Shown piece after piece: positions 1 through 7,287 of a DNA stretch of 64,000 nucleotides. The notes beneath the pieces are model-generated. The model made no database searches. It was not told the DNA's origin and saw nothing but the letters and a program-made list of their open reading frames with translations. Position numbers and translations under genes: made by a program. The stretch is from Haloferax sp. Atlit-12N. Lineage in GTDB: Archaea > Halobacteriota > Halobacteria > Halobacteriales > Haloferacaceae. Each line of letters starts with the position of its first letter. The first letter of the stretch is position 1. The stretch lies in the NCBI RefSeq assembly GCF_003383095.1, contig NZ_PSYW01000001.1, positions 682,001 to 746,000 of the forward strand. Reading direction: 5' to 3'.

Positions 1-58
1 ATCGGGTGGACACCCCCCTATATCGAGGCGCGGCACCCCCGACCGGCGGACGAGAACC

Positions 59-68
59 AAAGTATTCA
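59..68 (+). promoter_or_regulatory. TATA-like box of the halocyanin gene
   Basis: AAAGTATTCA lies about 27-30 nt before the ATG at 95, the usual spacing for leaderless haloarchaeal transcripts. It supports the upstream ATG over the internal ATG at 116. Confidence 0.5.
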
Positions 69-94
69 CTACAGGCCCACACCAAGCGGCGGAC

Positions 95-718
95 ATGACC
101 GACGGCAACGCGGATATGTCTCGGCGGGCGTTCCTCGGGGCGGCCGCTGGCGGCGCGGCGGTCGCCGCCACTTCCGGCACGGCCGCGGCGCAGACGGAAG
201 AACCAGACTTCGGCGGCTACCTCGACGGCATCGACGGAGGCATCGAAGACCTCCGTGGCCAGAGCGAGGTCACCATCGAAGTGGGCGCAGAAGGTAACGG
301 CGGCGCACTCGCGTTCGCCCCGGCTGGCGTCTGGATAGACACTGGAACGACCGTGACGTGGGAGTGGACCGGCGAAGGCGGCGGACACAACGTCGTCGCG
401 AGCGAGGGCGCGTCGCTCGACTCCGGCGCGGCCGTCTCCGAGGCCGGCAGCACCTACGAGTACACCTTCGAAGAGGGCGACGCGGGCATCACGAAGTACC
501 ACTGCGCGCCCCACGAGGCGCTCGGCATGCTCGGCGCGGTCGCCGTCGGCGGCGACGTGCCGACCGTCACCACCGGCGGTGGCGGCGGTTCGAACCTCCC
601 GCAGGTTCCGGACAGCGCGAAGTCCCTCGGCGTGGCGACGACGTTCGCGATGGTCGCGACGCTCGGCCTCGCGTACTTTTTCATGAAGTACGGCGGCGAC
701 TACGACGTTCAGGACTGA
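95..718 (+). CDS. Halocyanin-like Tat-exported blue copper protein
   Basis: A 207-aa predicted membrane-attached electron carrier of the plastocyanin/halocyanin family. The N-terminus has a twin-arginine signal (SRRAFLGAAAGG, residues 9-20). The cupredoxin domain covers about residues 58-155, and the type-1 copper ligands are visible as the His in GGGHNV and the Cys, His and Met of YHCAPHEALGM. A Gly-rich linker (about 160-170) is followed by one C-terminal membrane segment (about 180-198). The protein is therefore probably held by its C-terminus outside the membrane, whereas the best known halocyanins are N-terminal lipoproteins. Start chosen from the TATA spacing. A T-run follows the stop. 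The redox partner cannot be read from the neighbours. Confidence 0.9.
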   Translation: MTDGNADMSRRAFLGAAAGGAAVAATSGTAAAQTEEPDFGGYLDGIDGGIEDLRGQSEVTIEVGAEGNGGALAFAPAGVWIDTGTTVTWEWTGEGGGHNVVASEGASLDSGAAVSEAGSTYEYTFEEGDAGITKYHCAPHEALGMLGAVAVGGDVPTVTTGGGGGSNLPQVPDSAKSLGVATTFAMVATLGLAYFFMKYGGDYDVQD

Positions 719-734
719 CGCGGTCGTCACTCCT

Positions 735-748
735 CTCGATTTTTACCA
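735..748 (+). terminator. T-rich terminator after the halocyanin gene
   Basis: CGATTTTTACC lies about 20 nt after the halocyanin stop and before the convergent glycosyltransferase. T-tracts serve as archaeal terminators. No strong hairpin is present. Confidence 0.35.
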
Positions 749-809
749 GTCGCGAGCGGCCGCACTCGCCGCCTCGGCCGCCGCGACAGCCGCCGGCACG
801 GTGGCCGAG

Positions 810-1868
810 TCAGAAGAAGCCGTAGTCGTCGCGCTCGGTCTCGTACACCGACTCGTACTGTTCGATGACACGCCGGTAGTCGTAGCTCGCGAAGTCGTCG
901 TCGACCGTCTCGTGGTCGTACCTGCGGGCGGCGACGATTTCGTCCGCGAGTTCCTGCGGACTCGTGACGAGCGACCCGCGCTCACGGCCCTCGACGAGTT
1001 CGTGGGCCGACGAGCGGGCCTGATACTCGACGATGGAGACACAACCGCAGGCGAGCGCCCACAGCAGATTCGTCGCGAAAGGTTCGACCGTCGCCGTCTG
1101 CGCGAAGACGTGCGCGCCCTTCATGATGGGTACCGCCTCGTCCGCGGGGAGTTCGCCGAGGAACTCCACGCGGTCGTCGATGCGGAGGTCGCGGGCGGTC
1201 TGTTCGGCCGTCGAGCGCTCCGGGCCGTCGCCGATGACGGCGGCGGACCAGTCCTTGTCTCGGAGTTCCGCGAGCGCGAGGAGGAAGCTCTCGACGTTCG
1301 CGTGCTCGTCGAGGTCGCGGGCGTACACCACGTCCGCGCGCTCCTCGGCGTCGGCGCTCCGGACGAGGTCCATGCTAATCGGTTCGGGGACGAGGTGGGT
1401 CGCGTCGACCGACGCGCCGAGTTCGCGGACCTGCGTGCGGACCATCTCGGAGGGGACCAAGACGGCGTTCGGGGCCTTCGCCGCCCGCCGGTAGGCCCGC
1501 GAGCCGCCGCGGTCGTCGCGGGACCACCAGTCGGCGACGACCGGCGTCCGGAGGAACCGCGCCGCGGTCCTGACCGCCGCGACGTGCGACGGCGGGTAGC
1601 TCGCGACCTGAATCACGTCGGGAGAAACCTCGCGGAGGGCGAAGGGAACGCGGGAGGCGAAGCCGCCGACGGAGGGCGCGTCGGTCACGCGGTGATAGGT
1701 CACCTCGTCCTGTTTGAACTCGACAACGTCGCCGTCCCACCACTTCGCACAGAGCACCGTGACCTCGTGGTCGCGCTCGGCGAGGAGTTCGGCCGTCCGT
1801 CGGAGCCGTCTGGTCGCTCCCGTCTCCTCGTGGTGCGTCGTGTACATCGAGACGAGCGCGACTCGCAT
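810..1868 (-). CDS. Glycosyltransferase family 4 (GT-B fold)
   Basis: 352 aa. The N-terminal Rossmann half begins MRVALVSMYTTHHEETGATR, and the C-terminal half carries the GT4 pattern GDGPER, then RVEFLGELP, then EPFATNLLWALACGC, matching the nucleotide-sugar-binding region. It probably transfers a sugar to a lipid or glycan acceptor on the cytosolic face; donor and acceptor are unknown. An upstream in-frame start at 1892 would sit inside the TATA-like ATTTTTATT tract on the minus strand (about 1885-1893), so the ATG at 1868 is preferred. It stands alone, converging on the halocyanin gene. Confidence 0.85.
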   Translation of the reverse strand: MRVALVSMYTTHHEETGATRRLRRTAELLAERDHEVTVLCAKWWDGDVVEFKQDEVTYHRVTDAPSVGGFASRVPFALREVSPDVIQVASYPPSHVAAVRTAARFLRTPVVADWWSRDDRGGSRAYRRAAKAPNAVLVPSEMVRTQVRELGASVDATHLVPEPISMDLVRSADAEERADVVYARDLDEHANVESFLLALAELRDKDWSAAVIGDGPERSTAEQTARDLRIDDRVEFLGELPADEAVPIMKGAHVFAQTATVEPFATNLLWALACGCVSIVEYQARSSAHELVEGRERGSLVTSPQELADEIVAARRYDHETVDDDFASYDYRRVIEQYESVYETERDDYGFF

Positions 1869-1973
1869 ATTCGCCGCCACTACGCCGCGCAATAAAAATC
1901 CACAGTTTTCGAGGACGCGACGCGGGCGGCCGCCGGAGCGTCGAGGGAACGGGGCGCGGTCCGGCGACGCGAT

Positions 1974-2615
1974 TCAGAACCCGACGGCGGGGGCGACGAG
2001 CGCGCCCGCGGACTCGACGGCGGTGACCGTGTACTCCCAACTGTAGATGTGGTTGAGAAGCAGGTACGTCACGACCCCGAGGGCGAGCGAGACGAGCCAC
2101 GCGCCCGCCGCGATACGGCCGACCTTCCGGTGGGGCGTCTCGGTCCGGAGTTCGCGCTCGGAGTGGGTTATCCCGAGGATGAGCGCGTAGAGGACGACCG
2201 GCACCGAGACGATAGAGAGGATGATGTGAATCGCCAGCATCGCCAGATACGGGTAGTACGCGAACGCGGGGCCGACGAACTCCTTGGTGCCGCCGCCGCC
2301 GATTTTCGTGAGGTACATCACGAGGAAGACGAGGATGAGGCCGAACGACGTGACCATCGCGGCCGCGTGCTTCCGGACCTCGTTGCGGCGAATCCAGCGC
2401 CACCCCGCCGCGATGACGAGGACGTTCACCGTGTTCACGACGGCGATGGCGTCCGAGAGGAGGTTCACCTGTGGGAGCGACAGGTCGGGAAAGACCCTGC
2501 CGGGGACGACGCCGAGGAAGGTCCCGATGACGAGGGCGTACCCGACGACCGAGAGGACGGCGGTCGCGGCCGCGGGGTGTTCCTTCAGGGGGTTGTCTGC
2601 GCTCGCAGTTGCCAT
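1974..2615 (-). CDS. DUF420 family multi-pass membrane protein
   Basis: 213 aa with about five or six predicted membrane helices, beginning near residue 18 (ATAVLSVVGYALVIGTFLG) and including the typical DUF420 segments ending in YYPYLAMLAIHIILSIVSV. Conserved His residues fall in or beside helices. In bacteria and archaea this family is often coded near cytochrome oxidase assembly genes, so a role in respiratory complex assembly is possible. No oxidase genes are visible here, so function is inferred from the family only. Confidence 0.8.
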   Translation of the reverse strand: MATASADNPLKEHPAAATAVLSVVGYALVIGTFLGVVPGRVFPDLSLPQVNLLSDAIAVVNTVNVLVIAAGWRWIRRNEVRKHAAAMVTSFGLILVFLVMYLTKIGGGGTKEFVGPAFAYYPYLAMLAIHIILSIVSVPVVLYALILGITHSERELRTETPHRKVGRIAAGAWLVSLALGVVTYLLLNHIYSWEYTVTAVESAGALVAPAVGF

Positions 2616-2737
2616 GGGCGGGGGTTGGGAAGACGGCGTATTCCGTCTTCGGGTTCCGGACGGCGTTTGAGAATGGTACTACCGAGACTCGACTCAACCC
2701 AGCGACTGTGCGAAGTCGACTTGCTTCGGTCGAAACC

Positions 2738-2821
2738 TCGTGTCACGGAGTTCGGAGAGCACCACGTCGTGTGACACGAAAGCGCGGTACCACGAGCGAG
2801 GCCGGAGGCCGAGTCTCGTGG
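2738..2821. repeat. Two inverted repeats in the DUF420-egsA intergenic region
   Basis: TCGTGTCAC (2738-2746) is the exact reverse complement of GTGACACGA (2771-2779). Just beyond it, CCACGAG (2790-2796) pairs with CTCGTGG (2815-2821), followed on the plus strand by CTTTTTCC. The region lies downstream of the minus-strand glycerol-1-phosphate dehydrogenase gene and upstream of DUF420. The second hairpin plus T-run looks like a plus-strand terminator, but no plus-strand gene precedes it. Confidence 0.45.
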
Positions 2822-2885
2822 CTTTTTCCCTCCAGGTTTTTGTGCCGAGTGGTCGCTCCGCGACCCGAGGCGTAAAAAGGAGGGC

Positions 2886-3932
2886 TTAGATGACGCCGGT
2901 GATGGTCGCGGCCTCGATGGCCGCCTCCTCGCTGACGCCGTTGCCGAGAATCGTGTAGCGGTCGCGAATCTCGTGGGCGGTCGTGAGCGCCTCGATAATC
3001 GTCTCGTCGTCGATGCCGAGTTCGTCCGCCGTCGTCGGCGCGCCCATCGTCGAGAGAGCGTCGCGGATGTCGGTCCACTCGCCGCGCGCGCCGCTGTGGA
3101 AGTACTCGGTCATGATGGAGCCGACGCCGACTTGGTGGCCGTGGAGGGCGCTCCCGGGGGCGATGCGGTCGAGCTGGTGCGAAAAGAGGTGTTCCGCGCC
3201 CGACGCGGGCCGCGAGGAGCCGGCGATGGACATGGCGACGCCCGAGGAGACGAGCGCCTTCGTCACGATCCACGCGGACTCTTCGAGCCCCGGTTTGATG
3301 GAGTCGGCGCTCCCGACGAGCATCTCGGCGGTCATCTGCGAGAGCGCGCCCGCGTACTCGGAGTACTCGACGTTCTTCAGGCGGTGGGCCAGCTCCCAGT
3401 CTTTGACCGCGGTGTAGTTCGAGATGATGTCGGCGCAGCCGGCGGTCGTGAGTTCCCACGGGGCCTCCGCGAGCAGTTCCGTGTCTGCGACGACCGCGAG
3501 CGGCGGGTCGGCGGCGACCGAGTGGCGGGTGTCGCCCTCGGGAATCGACGACCGGCCCGAGACGATGCCGTCGTGGCTCGCCGCCGTCGGGACCGAGATG
3601 AAGCCGCAGTCGAGGCGGTCGGAGGCCATCTTCGCCACGTCGATGGGCTTGCCGCCGCCGAGGGCGATGAGGTAGCCCGCGTCGGCCTCGCGGGCCGCGT
3701 CGACGACGCGCTCGACCGACTCGAAGCTCGCGCGGTCCAAGGAGACCGAATCGATGTCGTCGAACTGCTCGCGAACCCGGTCGCCGGCGATGCGGTTCGG
3801 CGACGGGCTCGTGACGAGAAACGGGTTGCCAGAGAGGTACAACTCGTCGACCGCGGCCGAGAGGTCGTCGAGCACGCCGTGGCCCTGAAGCACGCTCCGG
3901 GGCAGCTTTATCCACGTCGATTTGTCGAACAT
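2886..3932 (-). CDS. egsA: sn-Glycerol-1-phosphate dehydrogenase [NAD(P)+]
   Basis: 348 aa. It reduces dihydroxyacetone phosphate to sn-glycerol-1-phosphate, the stereospecific backbone of archaeal ether lipids. It belongs to the iron-containing-ADH-like superfamily. The NAD(P)-binding loop is ALGGGKPIDVAK (about residues 92-103), followed by SVPTAASHDGIVSGRSS. Zn ligands fit the Asp in GCADIISN, the His in SGAEHLFSHQ and the His in GSALHGHQVG. The open frame extends far upstream, but MFDKSTWIKLPR at 3932 is the family-like start and length. Divergently transcribed from the Tat-exported protein at 4134. Confidence 0.95.
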   Translation of the reverse strand: MFDKSTWIKLPRSVLQGHGVLDDLSAAVDELYLSGNPFLVTSPSPNRIAGDRVREQFDDIDSVSLDRASFESVERVVDAAREADAGYLIALGGGKPIDVAKMASDRLDCGFISVPTAASHDGIVSGRSSIPEGDTRHSVAADPPLAVVADTELLAEAPWELTTAGCADIISNYTAVKDWELAHRLKNVEYSEYAGALSQMTAEMLVGSADSIKPGLEESAWIVTKALVSSGVAMSIAGSSRPASGAEHLFSHQLDRIAPGSALHGHQVGVGSIMTEYFHSGARGEWTDIRDALSTMGAPTTADELGIDDETIIEALTTAHEIRDRYTILGNGVSEEAAIEAATITGVI

Positions 3933-4133
3933 ACGCGGAAATCGGCCACGGCGGTTCATAGTGTTTCTCGTCTCGGTGGCCCGAACCCCGCCGGCTCGGC
4001 CACCCCGACCGCGAGACTGTCGCCCGGTTTCGGTCGCCTCGTGGGACAATACCTCAACGTACCGAACCGTAGTTTGATTTATCACGTTCCGCTTCGCACG
4101 AAAGACACCCGCAGACGCGCGGGTAGACAACCC

Positions 4134-5006
4134 ATGGCACACAGACGGCAGTTTCTCGCGACGACAGCAGCAGCGCTCTCCGGACTCGCGGCCCTCGGAA
4201 GCGGTCCCGCGGCCGCCGCGTCGGTCCCCCACGTCTCGACGCGCGACCACTTCGACGACGACGGGTCGCTCGCGTCCGGTCACACCGCCCGCGGCTACGA
4301 CACCTCCGGCGACGTGCCCGGCGTCGACGCCGGATGCGCCTCCGACCTGACCGTGTTCGTCCACGGCTGGGACAAGGACGGCGACGACCCCGAGGCGGCC
4401 GCCCTCGACAAGATAGCGACGGCCGACGCCGAACTCTCCGCCGCCGGCTACGGCGGGACGGTCGTCGGCTACACGTGGGACAACGACAAGGGCGGCGGCT
4501 GGGACTACGGCTGGGGCGAGTCGCAGGACATCGCCCAGGCGAACGGCCGCAAACTCGCGCAGTTCGCCGTCGACCTCAAGGCGGCCTGCCCGGGTGCGAC
4601 CCTCCGATTCGCCAGCCACTCGCTCGGCGCGCAGGTCGTCTTCAGCGCGCTCCGAACCCTCGACGGCCGAAGCGACTGGACCGACCCGGGCCACGAGGTG
4701 GCGACCGTCCACCCGTTCGGGGCCGCGACCGACAACGAAGTTCCCGGGGAGGAAGAAGGGCGGGCCACCTACGAGGCCATCCGCGACCGAACCGGCCACG
4801 TTCACAACTACTACAACGAGGCCGACGACGTGCTGCAGTGGGTGTACAACACCATCGAGTTCGACCAGGCACTCGGCGAGACGGGCCTCGAAGACGGCGA
4901 CACGCCGCCCGGGAACTACACCGACCACGACGTTGAGGGACAGGTCGGCGACGACCACAGCAACTACCTGAACACGATTGCCGACGACATCGTCGGCGAC
5001 ATGTAG
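4134..5006 (+). CDS. Tat-exported alpha/beta-hydrolase-like (esterase/lipase-like) protein
   Basis: 290 aa. Residues 1-28 form a Tat signal (HRRQFLATTAAALSGLAAL) ending at an Ala-rich cleavage region. The mature part carries an oxyanion-hole-like FVHGW near residue 78 and a nucleophile elbow ASHSLGAQ near residue 163, so it is a GxSxG-type enzyme whose first Gly is replaced by Ser (SHSLG). Probably folds outside the cell as an esterase, lipase or acyltransferase; the substrate is unknown. Asp/Asn-rich composition fits a secreted halophilic enzyme. A T6 tract follows the stop. Confidence 0.75.
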   Translation: MAHRRQFLATTAAALSGLAALGSGPAAAASVPHVSTRDHFDDDGSLASGHTARGYDTSGDVPGVDAGCASDLTVFVHGWDKDGDDPEAAALDKIATADAELSAAGYGGTVVGYTWDNDKGGGWDYGWGESQDIAQANGRKLAQFAVDLKAACPGATLRFASHSLGAQVVFSALRTLDGRSDWTDPGHEVATVHPFGAATDNEVPGEEEGRATYEAIRDRTGHVHNYYNEADDVLQWVYNTIEFDQALGETGLEDGDTPPGNYTDHDVEGQVGDDHSNYLNTIADDIVGDM

Positions 5007-5020
5007 CGGCTCAGAAACTC

Positions 5021-5030
5021 ATTTTTTCCG
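5021..5030 (+). terminator. T-tract terminator after the esterase-like gene
   Basis: ATTTTTTCCG lies 15 nt after the stop at 5006, in a short convergent gap before the LysE gene. Confidence 0.45.
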
Positions 5031-5034
5031 CGCG

Positions 5035-5718
5035 TCAGAGCACGAGCGACTGCACCGCGTCCCAGATGAAGACGACACCGAACCCGCCGAGAACGACGGC
5101 GCTGACGGCGGCGACGACGGGCGCGAAGGAGTCGACGCGTTGTTCGGCCGCGACGAGCGCCGCGGGGAAGCCGGTTACCCAGACCGCGATGCCGCCGAAG
5201 AAGCCGAGGATGAGCGCCGGACTGCCCGTCTCGACGATGAGCAGGTTCGACAGCGACGCGCCGAGATAGGGCGTGTGGGCGAGCACGTCGACGGTCCCGG
5301 TTTCGAGCAGGCCGACGCCGATAGTGAGCCAGAACAGAATCTGATAGGGGTTCGTCAGCGCGAGCACGAACGCCTTCGTGAAGCCGGCGCTGTCCTCGTC
5401 GGGGGCGGCGGCCTCGCGGAACGTGGTGTCCATCTCCTGTGCCGCGCCGTAGGCGAAATAGAGCATGAGGACGCCCCCGGCACCGACCATGACGGCCTGC
5501 GCCGTCGGGAACTGCTCGACGAACGCGACGAGACCGAGCGCCGCGAGGACGAAAAACAGCGCGTCGGCGCTCATCGCGCCGAGGCCGGCGCGAGCGCCCG
5601 CGGTCCACCCGCGGACGACGCTCTCCTCGGCGATGACGGCGTTCATCGGACCGGGCGGTGCGGCGAGCGCCAGCCCGAACACCAACCCGGCACCCAGGGA
5701 CGGAAGGAGGGTAGACAT
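5035..5718 (-). CDS. LysE/RhtB family exporter
   Basis: 227 aa, about six membrane helices. The N-terminal family signature APPGPMNAVIAEESV (about residues 20-34) and the mid-protein ALTNPYQILFWL match LysE/RhtB amino-acid or small-molecule exporters. The exported substrate cannot be predicted from sequence. A TATA-like CATTTTTCAC on the minus strand (about 5743-5752) sits about 30 nt before the ATG, so it probably has its own promoter rather than relying on the gdt1-like gene upstream. Confidence 0.85.
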   Translation of the reverse strand: MSTLLPSLGAGLVFGLALAAPPGPMNAVIAEESVVRGWTAGARAGLGAMSADALFFVLAALGLVAFVEQFPTAQAVMVGAGGVLMLYFAYGAAQEMDTTFREAAAPDEDSAGFTKAFVLALTNPYQILFWLTIGVGLLETGTVDVLAHTPYLGASLSNLLIVETGSPALILGFFGGIAVWVTGFPAALVAAEQRVDSFAPVVAAVSAVVLGGFGVVFIWDAVQSLVL

Positions 5719-5808
5719 GGCTCTCTCTTGGGCGCGATGCCGTGAAAAATGGCGCGGAAGCGACGGCGTTGGGGGTTCGAACCGGTCACGGCGCGACCGG
5801 GGGAGACC

Positions 5809-6510
5809 TCAGACCAGCGCGAGGACCGCGTCGCTGACGGTGCCGACGAGCGTCTCCCAGATGGAGAAGCCGGTCCCGATGGCGAGCAGGGTGTCGAAGG
5901 CGAAGAAGCCGAACAGGGCGGCCGCGCCGAGGTACGCCTTGCGCGTGTCGACCCGGCCCGAGAAGCGGTGGAAGAAGTACGCGTTGGCGATGCTCACGGG
6001 GATGATGGCGAGCATCTCGCCCACCCAGATGGCCGAGGTCGCGCCGTACTGCACGGCCAGCCCGATGGTGACGAACTGGGTCTTGTCGCCGAACTCGCCC
6101 ACGGCCATCATGGCGAATATGGGCAGGAAACCGCCGAAGCCCTGCGTCGATAGCTCGCGGCCGAACACCGTCAGCGTGTCGTCGAACGCGGAGACGCCGC
6201 CGTCGGTGGTCGCGGCCCCGCTCTCCGCGGACGCGTCGGGCGCGGAGCGATAGAGCAACACCGCGAACGTGGCGAACAGGACGGCGGTGATGGCGTCGAG
6301 CGCGGCCGGCGGGAGCGCGCTCTTGAGCGCCTGCCCGAGCATGATTTCGAGGGCCGTCCAGAGTGCGAACGCCGACCCCGCGGCCGCGACGACGACCTTC
6401 GGGTCGAAGCGAGTCGAGAGGCCGGCGATGATGAACTGGACCTTCTCGCCCGGCAGGACCGCAAGTTGGGAGACGAGGGCGATGACGAGAATCTCCCACC
6501 AGCCGGTCAC
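5809..6510 (-). CDS. Gdt1/UPF0016 (TMEM165-like) cation exporter
   Basis: 233 aa, two homologous halves each with about three membrane helices, separated by an acidic linker (about residues 90-125). UPF0016 proteins export Mn2+ or Ca2+ through paired ExGDK(T/S) motifs. The second motif is intact here (GEFGDKTQF), while the first is degenerate (LPGEKVQF, about residues 19-26, lacking the usual leading Glu and the Asp). The start overlaps the sirR stop by 4 nt (ATGA), so the two are almost certainly co-transcribed, pointing to manganese efflux controlled by SirR. The ion is inferred. Confidence 0.8.
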   Translation of the reverse strand: MTGWWEILVIALVSQLAVLPGEKVQFIIAGLSTRFDPKVVVAAAGSAFALWTALEIMLGQALKSALPPAALDAITAVLFATFAVLLYRSAPDASAESGAATTDGGVSAFDDTLTVFGRELSTQGFGGFLPIFAMMAVGEFGDKTQFVTIGLAVQYGATSAIWVGEMLAIIPVSIANAYFFHRFSGRVDTRKAYLGAAALFGFFAFDTLLAIGTGFSIWETLVGTVSDAVLALV

Positions 6511-7202
6511 GCCGGCGACACCTCCTCGCTACTCGGCTCGTCGGGCGGGCGGACGCGAATCGTTCGGGCCACGGACTCCGGGAGGCTCTGCTCGCGACCG
6601 TCGTCGCCGACGCGCACGGTTACCATCCCGAAGGGGGCGATGTCGGTCACTTCGATGGTCGTCCCGGGCGTGACGCCGGCCTCAGAGAGGTACTCTAACT
6701 CCGCGGGGTCGCGGTCGCTGACGCGGGCGACCACGAGGCGGTCGCCGACCTCGCACTCGGAAAGCGCCGACAGGCCCGAGGAGTCCGGCGGCGTGAGGTC
6801 GGCGCTCGGGATGGGGTCGCCGTGGGGGTCGACCTCGGGTTCGCCGAGGGCGGCCGCGACCCGCTTTTCGAACTCCTCGCTGATGTGGTGCTCGAGCGCG
6901 TCGGCCTCGTCGTGGACCTCGCTCCACGAGTAGTCGAGGTGCTCCGTGAGATACGCCTCCAAGAGGCGGTGATGTCGGAGGACTTCGAGCGCGACGGTCT
7001 CGCCTTCCGTGGTCAGTTCGACGCCTTTGTACTTCTCGCGGTCGACCAGCCCGCGGTCTTCGAGCTTGCCGACCATGCTCGTCACGGTCGGCGGCGTCTT
7101 CCCGAGGTACTCCGCGATGTCGGAGGTCGAAACCGGCGGTCCCTGCTCCATCTGGAGCGTGTAGATAGCCTTCAGATAGTCCTCCATCACGTCGCTCAAC
7201 AT
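6507..7202 (-). CDS. sirR: DtxR/MntR-family metal-dependent transcriptional regulator SirR
   Basis: 231 aa. An N-terminal winged helix (about 1-65, SDIAEYLGKTPPTVTSMVGK) is followed by the DtxR dimerisation and metal-binding domain (65-140, with HHRLLEAYL and the Glu/His pattern DEADALEHHIS) and a C-terminal FeoA/SH3-like domain (about 145-220, CEVGDRLVVARVSD). Family members bind DNA when loaded with Fe2+ or Mn2+. The palindrome TTAGATGCGTCTAA lies 9 nt upstream of its ATG, indicating autoregulation. It is the first gene of an operon with the Gdt1-like exporter. Confidence 0.92.
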   Translation of the reverse strand: MLSDVMEDYLKAIYTLQMEQGPPVSTSDIAEYLGKTPPTVTSMVGKLEDRGLVDREKYKGVELTTEGETVALEVLRHHRLLEAYLTEHLDYSWSEVHDEADALEHHISEEFEKRVAAALGEPEVDPHGDPIPSADLTPPDSSGLSALSECEVGDRLVVARVSDRDPAELEYLSEAGVTPGTTIEVTDIAPFGMVTVRVGDDGREQSLPESVARTIRVRPPDEPSSEEVSPA

Positions 7203-7210
7203 ACCACGGA

Positions 7211-7224
7211 TTAGATGCGTCTAA
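7211..7224. promoter_or_regulatory. Predicted SirR operator
   Basis: TTAGATGCGTCTAA is an inverted repeat of TTAGA around a 4-nt centre. It lies 9 nt upstream of the sirR start codon and abuts the TATA-like minus-strand CTTTTACTTT (about 7223-7232). A DtxR-family repressor bound there would block TBP/TFB or the start site. Confidence 0.7.
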
Positions 7225-7287
7225 AGTAAAAGTCTGATGGAGATAACGAGCGAGTTCGAACGGGGCCCAGCCGGCCGAATCGACCGC

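Noticed and set aside
1375-2697. 440-aa minus-strand frame
   Set aside because: Arg/Pro-rich shadow spanning the glycosyltransferase and DUF420 genes in another frame, with no recognisable domain.
2973-5006. 677-aa plus-strand frame
   Set aside because: Its first two thirds are antisense to glycerol-1-phosphate dehydrogenase; only the last 290 residues (from 4134) form a real Tat-exported protein.
5765-5790. tRNA T-arm-like GGTTCGAACC downstream of gdt1-like gene
   Set aside because: Self-complementary sequence near the stop codon with no matching D-arm, anticodon arm or acceptor.
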